From Ramlibacter sp. (GTDB lineage: Bacteria; Pseudomonadota; Gammaproteobacteria; Burkholderiales; Burkholderiaceae_C): a stretch of 19,894 nt of DNA. The notes beneath the pieces are model-generated. The model made no database searches and was not told the DNA's origin. It saw only the letters and a program-made list of their open reading frames with translations. The stretch is from assembly GCA_028292185.1 (NCBI GenBank), contig JAQGMT010000077.1, positions 1 to 19,894 on the forward strand, given 5' to 3'. The position numbers and the translations under genes are program-made. Shown piece by piece: positions 14,086-19,894 of the stretch. Every line of letters begins with the position of its first letter. The first letter of the stretch is position 1.

Positions 14086-16430
14086 GTGGCGCCGCACGTC
14101 GTTCCGGCGGCGTCGCCATCGCGCTGTGGCTGCTGTTGATGCTGGTCTGCGTGGTGACGATCAGCCGCACCCAGTTCACCACGGACCTCTCCGCATTTTT
14201 GCCGCGCAGTCCCACGCCGCAGCAGAAGCTGCTCATGGACCAACTGCGCGACGGCTTGGCTTCGCGCCTGATTCTGGTGGGGATCGAAGGCGCCGATGCA
14301 CCCGCGCGAGCGAAGCTTTCCAAGCAGACGGCCCAGCGGCTGCGCACCGACGCCGCCTTCGTCACGGTGAACAACGGTGAGCCGGTCAACACCGAGCGCG
14401 ACCGGGCCTTCCTGTTCGACCATCGCTACCTGCTCAGTCCCGCGGTCACACCCGCCCGCTTTGAAGTCGCCGGGCTGCGCGCCGCGCTGGGTGACAGCAT
14501 CGACCTGCTCGCCTCGCCCGCCGGGCTGATGGTGAAGGCCCTCCTTCCGCGCGATCCCACCGGCGAAATGGTGCGCTTGCTGGAGCGGCTTGACGGCGGC
14601 TCCGCCCCCCGCATGGTCGATGGCGCCTGGGCTTCGCGCGATGGCGCACGCGCCTTGATGCTGGTGCAAACCCGCGCGTCCGGCTCGAATACCGATGCCC
14701 AGGAACAGGCCATGGCGGCCATCCAGGCGGCGTTCGACAGCGCCGCCGCGGCCAATCCGGGCGCGAAGATCCTGATGACGGGGCCGGGCGTGTTTTCAGT
14801 TTCCGCGCGGGAAGCGATCAAGAGCCAGGTGAGCGTGCTTTCGATCATCGGCACCGCGCTGATTGCCACGCTGCTGTTGCTGGTCTATCGCTCCGTCGCC
14901 GCATTGCTGCTGGGCTTGCTGCCCGTCGTCAGCGGCGCTCTGGTCGGCATCGCCGCGGTGAGCGCCGGCTTCGGCGCGGTGCATGGGATCACATTGGGTT
15001 TCGGCACCGCGCTGATCGGCGAGGCGGTTGACTATTCGATCTACCTGTTCGTCCAATCCGAGCACGAAGGCGCCGACCAGCAAGCCTGGGTCCAGCGTTT
15101 CTGGCCCACGGTCCGGCTGGGGGTGCTGACCTCCGTCGCGGGCTTCGCATCGCTGCTGATGTCCGGCTTCCCGGGCCTGGCGCAACTGGGCCTGTACGCG
15201 ATCGCGGGCCTGTTTGCTGCTGCCGCCGTCACGCGGTTCGTCTTGCCGCATCTGCTGCCGCGCGGGTTTCGAATTCACGACGTGTCCGCCATCGGCGGCG
15301 GCCTGTCGCGCTGGGTCGAGCGCGCCCGCGTGCTGCGCTGGGGCGCGGCGCTGGTGCTGGTGGCGGCGTGCGTGGTGCTGCTGCAGCATCGCAATGAATT
15401 GTGGAGTCCCAACATTTCTTCGCTCAGCCCCGTGTCGCAGGCCGACGTGGCCCTGGACACGCGCCTGCGCGCCGACATGGGCGCGCCGGACGTGCGTTAC
15501 CTGGCGGTGGTGTCCGGACCCGATCGCGAAGCAGTGCTGCACTCGTCCGAACAGGTGGCGGCGGTGCTGCAGGCGCAGGTCGATCGCGGCGAGCTGGCGG
15601 GATTCGAAAGCCCGAGCCACTACCTGCCCAGCGTCGCGGCGCAGCGCGCGCGGCAAGCCAGCTTGCCCGCGCCGCCGGAACTCGAGGCTCGCCTGGCCCA
15701 GGCCGTACAGGGCCTGCCGGTGAAGGCATCCTTGTTTGCGCCTTTCATTGCCGACGTGGCTGCCGCTCGCACGCAGGCGTTGCTGCAACCGCAAGACCTG
15801 GATCGCACGTCCATGGCGATGGCGCTGCAGGGCCTGCTGATCGAACAGGATCGCCAATGGACGGCGCTGCTGCCGCTGAAGGCACCGCAAGGCGGCAGTA
15901 TCAATGCCGACCGGATTCGAGCCGCGCTGCAGGCTGCCGGCGAGCCGAACGTGGTATTCACCGACATGAAGTCGGAATCCGACCGCCTGTACTCCGGCTA
16001 CCTGCACGAAGCGCTGCTGTTGTCGCTCGGCGGCCTGCTCGCGATCGTTGCCTTGCTCCTGCTGGTGATCCGCTCGCCGGTGCGGGTGCTGCGCGTCGTC
16101 GCACCGCTGGCCGCGGCCGGCATCACGGTCACGGCCGGCCTGGTGGCGCTGGGCCACGCATTGACCATCCTGCACCTGGTGGGCTTGCTGCTGATCGTCG
16201 CAGTGGGTTCCAACTACGCCTTGTTTTTCGATCGTGCCGATCCGGGCGCGCCGATCGAGCCGCGCACCCTGGCCTCGATGCTGTTGGCCAACCTCACCAC
16301 CGTCGCCGGCTTCGGCCTGCTCGCCTTCTCCAAGGTCTCGCTGCTGCAGGCCCTGGGCGAAACGGTGGCGCCGGGCGTGGTCCTGGCGCTGATTTACTCG
16401 GCGATATTCGCCAAGCCCTCTCATGCCTGA
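14082..16430 (+). CDS. MMPL/RND-family lipid exporter
   Basis: 782-residue inner-membrane exporter with the twofold MMPL layout. Transmembrane segment 1 is at 10-28, with a large periplasmic loop (about 30-245), a cluster of membrane segments (about 250-395), a further one at 415-433, a second periplasmic loop (about 435-638) and a final cluster (about 640-782). The first repeat has GEAVDYSIYLF with Asp317, the usual proton-relay residue. The matching place in the second repeat reads GSNYALFF with Asn711. Family: COG4258-type exporters found in aryl-polyene clusters (ApeM-like). It would extract the polyene lipid to the periplasmic LolA-like carrier. It overlaps the LolA-like gene by 4 nt and the deacetylase gene by 8 nt. 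Confidence 0.93.
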   Translation: MSGAARRSGGVAIALWLLLMLVCVVTISRTQFTTDLSAFLPRSPTPQQKLLMDQLRDGLASRLILVGIEGADAPARAKLSKQTAQRLRTDAAFVTVNNGEPVNTERDRAFLFDHRYLLSPAVTPARFEVAGLRAALGDSIDLLASPAGLMVKALLPRDPTGEMVRLLERLDGGSAPRMVDGAWASRDGARALMLVQTRASGSNTDAQEQAMAAIQAAFDSAAAANPGAKILMTGPGVFSVSAREAIKSQVSVLSIIGTALIATLLLLVYRSVAALLLGLLPVVSGALVGIAAVSAGFGAVHGITLGFGTALIGEAVDYSIYLFVQSEHEGADQQAWVQRFWPTVRLGVLTSVAGFASLLMSGFPGLAQLGLYAIAGLFAAAAVTRFVLPHLLPRGFRIHDVSAIGGGLSRWVERARVLRWGAALVLVAACVVLLQHRNELWSPNISSLSPVSQADVALDTRLRADMGAPDVRYLAVVSGPDREAVLHSSEQVAAVLQAQVDRGELAGFESPSHYLPSVAAQRARQASLPAPPELEARLAQAVQGLPVKASLFAPFIADVAAARTQALLQPQDLDRTSMAMALQGLLIEQDRQWTALLPLKAPQGGSINADRIRAALQAAGEPNVVFTDMKSESDRLYSGYLHEALLLSLGGLLAIVALLLLVIRSPVRVLRVVAPLAAAGITVTAGLVALGHALTILHLVGLLLIVAVGSNYALFFDRADPGAPIEPRTLASMLLANLTTVAGFGLLAFSKVSLLQALGETVAPGVVLALIYSAIFAKPSHA

Positions 16431-17226
16431 AACGCACTGGCACTCCACGCCCCTCATCCGCGCCTCTCTGGCGCTGCACTTCCTGGTGATCGCGGCGCTC
16501 ATTGCCGACCGCGCCCATTGGCCGTGGGTGGTGGCACTGGTGGTGGCCGATCACCTGCTGGTCGTCGGCGTCGGGCTGTGGCCGCGCAGCCGGTGGCTTG
16601 GCGCCAACTGGACGCAGTTGCCCGCGGCCGCCGCCGCCCGCGGTGAAATCGCGCTGACCATCGATGACGGTCCCGACCCGCTGGTCACACCGCAGGTGCT
16701 CAGCGTGCTGGACCGCTATGGTTGCCGCGCCACTTTTTTCTGCATCGGCCAGCAGGCGGCCCGCCATCCGGACCTCTGCCGCGAAATCGTGCGGCGCGGC
16801 CACGCCATAGAGAACCACAGCCAGCGGCATTCCCATGGCTTCTCGCTGCTCGGCCCGCGCGCACTGATGCGTGAGCTGGAGCTCTCGCAAGAGTCGCTCA
16901 CGCGCATTTGCGGCCAGCGTCCCTTGTTCTTTCGCGCCCCGGCGGGCGTGCGCAACATGTTTCTGCAACCGGTGCTGGTGCGGCTGGGCCTGCGGCTGGC
17001 CAGTTGGTCGGCGCGCGGTTTCGACACCCGCATCGGGGATGCGGAGCGCGTGAAGCACCGCCTGCTGCGCGGTATGCGGCCGGGCGCGATATTGCTGCTT
17101 CACGACGGCCATGCGGCGCGAACCGCGCAAGGCGCTCCGGTGATTCTCGACGCGCTGCCCGCCATTCTGGAAGCGGCGGCAGCCGCCGGACTGCGCGCAG
17201 TGACCTTGCGCGAGGCGCTCGCGTGA
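16423..17226 (+). CDS. NodB-type polysaccharide deacetylase
   Basis: 267-residue protein with two N-terminal membrane helices (about 11-28 and 35-53) and a NodB catalytic domain (about 74-265). The metal and base residues are intact: TIDDGPDP with Asp81 and Asp82, and HSQRH giving His132 and His136. Also present are FFRAPAG with Arg171 and the motif 5 LLHDG with His227. Such enzymes remove acetyl groups from GlcNAc-type sugars or other N/O-acetyl groups. It overlaps the exporter by 8 nt and the PAP2 gene by 4 nt (GTGA), so it belongs to the same operon. That points to action on a polyene-linked sugar or other head group rather than on peptidoglycan. The substrate is not known. Confidence 0.92.
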   Translation: MPETHWHSTPLIRASLALHFLVIAALIADRAHWPWVVALVVADHLLVVGVGLWPRSRWLGANWTQLPAAAAARGEIALTIDDGPDPLVTPQVLSVLDRYGCRATFFCIGQQAARHPDLCREIVRRGHAIENHSQRHSHGFSLLGPRALMRELELSQESLTRICGQRPLFFRAPAGVRNMFLQPVLVRLGLRLASWSARGFDTRIGDAERVKHRLLRGMRPGAILLLHDGHAARTAQGAPVILDALPAILEAAAAAGLRAVTLREALA

Positions 17227-17900
17227 ACGCCATCGCCGCACCGGCGCCCTGGTATCGCCAGTCCGGCGAAGCCGCCACCAAGCACGTGTACCTCAAGGGC
17301 CTGGGCATCACCGCGTTCATCAGCATCTTCTTCATCGCCTACTTCCGGGTGCTGAATCACCCGGCGTCCGCGCCCACCGTGATGCCGGTGATCTGGCTCG
17401 ACCGCCTGATCGGCTTCCACCCTTTTGCGCTTCCGGCGTACCTGTCGCTGTGGGTCTACGTTTGCCTGCTGCCCACCTTCGTTCCCACCCGCGCGGAGCT
17501 GTATCGCTACGGCCTGGCGATGACGCTGATGTGCGGCGCGGGCTTGACGATCTTTTATTTCTGGCCCACCGGCGCTCCGGCTCCCGACATCGATTGGGCC
17601 CTCTACCCCGACATGGAATTTCTCAAGAACCTCGATGCGTCGGGCAACGCCTGCCCTTCGCTGCACGTCGCCACCGCATTTCTTTCCGGCATCTGGTTTC
17701 ACGGCCTGCTGCGTCGCTTCGGCGCGCCGGCGTGGCTGTCCGCCATCAATTGGGTCTGGTGCATCGCCATCGTCTATTCGACGGTGGCCATACGCCAGCA
17801 CGTCGCGCTGGACGCGATCGCCGGCCTGGCCTTGGGCGGACTGGCCGCGTGGCTCGCATCGCGTTACACACCGAAGGCCAGAGCTCCTGTCGCTTGCTAA
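17223..17900 (+). CDS. PAP2/Aur1-like membrane phosphatase or phosphotransferase
   Basis: 225-residue multi-pass membrane protein with about six membrane segments. The PAP2 motif is intact: ACPSLHVAT with catalytic His148, and IRQHVALDAIAG with His193 and Asp197. The first PAP2 motif (KxxxxxxRP) is not clear. The wording PSLHVAT fits the inositol-phosphorylceramide synthase-like branch (PAP2_3), whose members transfer a phospho-head group between lipids. The GTG start at 17223 overlaps the deacetylase stop by 4 nt. It is the last of the overlapping genes. It may build or dephosphorylate the lipid that carries the polyene. No standard aryl-polyene role is known to me. Confidence 0.88.
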   Translation: MNAIAAPAPWYRQSGEAATKHVYLKGLGITAFISIFFIAYFRVLNHPASAPTVMPVIWLDRLIGFHPFALPAYLSLWVYVCLLPTFVPTRAELYRYGLAMTLMCGAGLTIFYFWPTGAPAPDIDWALYPDMEFLKNLDASGNACPSLHVATAFLSGIWFHGLLRRFGAPAWLSAINWVWCIAIVYSTVAIRQHVALDAIAGLALGGLAAWLASRYTPKARAPVAC

Positions 17901-17949
17901 CATGGCTCCCCCTGAACACTGATCGGCTGGTTGTCCCCTGACTTCGCTT

Positions 17950-19131
17950 TTGCTTTCCCACTTCACCGCGACCAGCGGCATCGGTCGTGGCCTGCAACAA
18001 ACGCTGGGCTCCCTGCGAGAGGGGCGCGGCGGCTTGGCGCCCTGCGCCTTCGACACCGTGGACCTGGCCACCTTCGTCGCCGAAGTATCCGGCGTGGACG
18101 CAGTCCAACTGCCCTCACGCCTCGCCGCCTTCGACTGCCGCAACAACCGGCTCGCCTTCCTGGGGCTCGCGCAGGACGGATTCACCGACGCGGTGGCTGC
18201 CGCGGCGCGGAAATACGGTGCCCATCGCATCGGCATCTTCGTGGGTACCAGCACCTCGGGCATCCTGCAGACCGAACTGGCTTACCGGCGGCGCGATCCC
18301 GTCGATGGCAGGTTGCCGGACGATTTTGTTTACGGCACCACCCACAACACTTTTTCGCTCGCCGATTTCGCGCGCCAACTGCTGGGTCTGGCCGGGCCGG
18401 CCGTCGTGGTGTCGTCCGCCTGCTCCTCCAGCGCGAAGGTGTTTGCGTCGGCGCAACGGATGATCGACGCCGGCCTGATCGACGCGGCGGTGGTCGGCGG
18501 AGTGGATTCGCTGTGCCTGACCACCTTGTACGGCTTCAGCTCGCTCGACCTGCTTTCCAGCCAACCCTGCCGACCTTTCGACGTCGCACGTGACGGCATT
18601 TCCATCGGCGAGGCAGCGGCCTTCGCCCTGCTGGAGCGGGTGCCGCAGCGTGTCGATGACGATGCCGTGCTGCTGTTGGGAGTGGGCGAATCCAGCGACG
18701 CGCATCACATGTCCTCGCCCCATCCGGAAGGACTGGGCGCGCGCATCGCCATGCAAGCTGCGCTTGAAGCAGCGCGTTTGACCCCCGCCGACATCGACTA
18801 CATCAACCTGCACGGAACGGCCACGCCCGGCAACGACCTTGCGGAATCCAAGGCGGTGAGTGCCGTGTTCGGTTCCGATACAGCGTGCAGTTCCACCAAG
18901 GGGGCGACCGGACACGCACTGGGCGCCGCGGGCGGACTCGAAGCGGTGATCTGTGCCCTCGCCCTGCAAAACGGCCTCATGCCCGGCGGCCTGAACACAC
19001 GCGAAGTCGACCCCATCCTTCCGCTGGATTACCTGCTGGAGAACCGCAAGCAGCCGCTGCGCCGCGTCATCAGCAATTCGTTCGGCTTTGGCGGCACCAA
19101 TTGCAGCCTGGTGTTCGGGCGCGCGGGTTGA
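17950..19131 (+). CDS. Beta-ketoacyl-ACP synthase (KS, FabF/ApeO-like)
   Basis: Ketosynthase of the KAS II/FabF fold, about 393 residues, that would extend the polyene chain. The catalytic triad is complete: Cys158 in SSACSSS, His288 in NLHGT and His322 in GATGHALG. A TSTSG stretch is at 100-104 and the C-terminal NSFGFGGTN is normal. The start is uncertain: TTG at 17950 or CTG at 17938 are the only near options after an in-frame stop at 17920-17922, and neither has a clear ribosome site. It lies 49 nt after the PAP2 gene and 5 nt before the partner gene. By analogy it is the active subunit of a KS-CLF pair. Confidence 0.93.
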   Translation: MLSHFTATSGIGRGLQQTLGSLREGRGGLAPCAFDTVDLATFVAEVSGVDAVQLPSRLAAFDCRNNRLAFLGLAQDGFTDAVAAAARKYGAHRIGIFVGTSTSGILQTELAYRRRDPVDGRLPDDFVYGTTHNTFSLADFARQLLGLAGPAVVVSSACSSSAKVFASAQRMIDAGLIDAAVVGGVDSLCLTTLYGFSSLDLLSSQPCRPFDVARDGISIGEAAAFALLERVPQRVDDDAVLLLGVGESSDAHHMSSPHPEGLGARIAMQAALEAARLTPADIDYINLHGTATPGNDLAESKAVSAVFGSDTACSSTKGATGHALGAAGGLEAVICALALQNGLMPGGLNTREVDPILPLDYLLENRKQPLRRVISNSFGFGGTNCSLVFGRAG

Positions 19132-19136
19132 AGACG

Positions 19137-19894
19137 ATGGCAAACCTTCCCCGCCCCCAGGCGCAAGCCCTCAGCGTCTATGTCGAAGGCATTGGCCTGC
19201 TCGGGCCCGGCCTTGCCAGCTGGGCGCACGGCCGCCAGTGCCTGGATGGCAGCGTGGCCTACGAGTCCGCGCGCTGCGTGTTGCCATTGCCCATGGCGCT
19301 GCCGTCGGCCGAACGACGGCGCGCGGGCGCGGTCGTTAAGGTCTCGCTGGCAGTCTGCGAGCAGGCCGTCAGCGCGAGCGGACTCGACCCCAAACAGCTG
19401 GCGTCGGTCTTTTCGTCCTCCAGCGGCGACGCCGTGAATTGCCATGAAATCTGCAACATGCTCGCGTCCGGCGACCGGCTGATCTCGCCGACGCGCTTCC
19501 ACAACTCCTTGCACAACGCGTCTTCGTGTTACTGGATCATCTCCAGCGGATCGATGGCGAGTTCCTCGGTGCTGTGCGCGCGCGACGCGGGATTCGCAGC
19601 CGGCTTGCTCGAGGCGATGACGCAATGCGTGGTCGATGCCCGCCCGGTGCTGCTGGTGGTCTACGACACGGAATATCCCGAACCGCTGTTCAGCAAACGC
19701 CCGCTGCCCGACACGATGGGCGTTGCGCTGGTGATCGCGCCACGGCGCAGCGAGCGCAGCATCGCCGGCATCACCCTCGACGGCGGAACTTACATGACGA
19801 CCTCCCCGGCCGACACGATGGCCGATCCCGCATTGGAAACGCTGCGACGGAGCATCCCGGCCGCGCGCGGCCTGACCCTGCTGGAGTGCATCAC
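19137..19894 (+). CDS. Chain-length-factor-like ketosynthase (ApeC-like), cut by right edge
   Basis: 252 residues are visible from ATG 19137; the frame is open to the window end. It has the beta-ketoacyl synthase N-terminal fold of the Ketoacyl-synt_2 type, with the characteristic SPTRFHNSLHNASSCYW at 117-133. It lacks the ACSS-type active-site Cys context of the upstream ketosynthase. This fits the inactive partner (chain-length factor) of aryl-polyene ketosynthase pairs. It starts 5 nt after the ketosynthase stop, with the Shine-Dalgarno-like GAAG overlapping that stop. The rest of the cluster would lie to the right. Confidence 0.88.
   Translation, partial: MANLPRPQAQALSVYVEGIGLLGPGLASWAHGRQCLDGSVAYESARCVLPLPMALPSAERRRAGAVVKVSLAVCEQAVSASGLDPKQLASVFSSSSGDAVNCHEICNMLASGDRLISPTRFHNSLHNASSCYWIISSGSMASSSVLCARDAGFAAGLLEAMTQCVVDARPVLLVVYDTEYPEPLFSKRPLPDTMGVALVIAPRRSERSIAGITLDGGTYMTTSPADTMADPALETLRRSIPAARGLTLLECI

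Noticed and set aside
14796..16502. 568-codon open frame on the minus strand
   Set aside because: Antisense to the MMPL exporter, low-complexity Gln/His/Arg-rich product with no recognisable fold.

Overview
The window is about 66-68% GC by eye and densely coded. Its gene set and codon use suggest a beta-proteobacterium of the Burkholderiales (Comamonadaceae-like). This is an inference, because there is no rRNA or other taxonomic marker here. Two accessory systems sit side by side: a peptide secretion system (about 1-9750) and an aryl-polyene/xanthomonadin-type lipid-pigment operon (about 9842 to the right edge).

Peptide system. On the minus strand, read from 5587 leftwards, are a NarL-type sensor kinase, its LuxR-family response regulator, a HlyD-type adaptor and a C39-peptidase ABC exporter that is cut by the left edge just at its ABC signature motif. 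Divergent from these, on the plus strand, are an unrecognised 641-residue protein and two tandem genes for nearly identical 57-residue Ser/Thr-rich peptides ending in the same 11 residues with a single Cys. They are followed by an outer-membrane efflux lipoprotein of the TolC/NodT type. Together these make a complete leader-peptidase, inner-membrane, periplasmic and outer-membrane export route for the two peptides, with its own two-component regulator. The 641-residue protein is the best candidate for a modification or immunity factor. Each peptide gene is preceded by a 6-bp/5-nt-loop RNA hairpin; the two hairpins differ by a compensatory base-pair change. A strong terminator separates the peptide genes from the efflux gene.

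Aryl-polyene-type operon. Starting at 9842 are an acyl carrier protein, a multi-pass membrane protein, an AMP-forming acyl/aryl ligase, a hotdog dehydratase, an LpxL-like acyltransferase, a LolA-like periplasmic protein, an MMPL-family exporter, a NodB-type polysaccharide deacetylase, a PAP2/Aur1-like phosphatase, a ketosynthase with intact Cys-His-His and a chain-length-factor-like ketosynthase cut by the right edge. The first nine genes, from 9842 to 17900, overlap one another by 4-11 nt, so they are almost certainly one translationally coupled operon. The deacetylase and PAP2 genes in the middle of the operon are unusual and hint at a further step on the polyene lipid head group. The ketoreductase, thioesterase and aromatic-precursor gene expected for this pathway are not in the window.

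No tRNA, rRNA, CRISPR array, transposase or phage gene was seen. The largest gap without a protein gene is the 212-bp divergent promoter region at 5588-5799.
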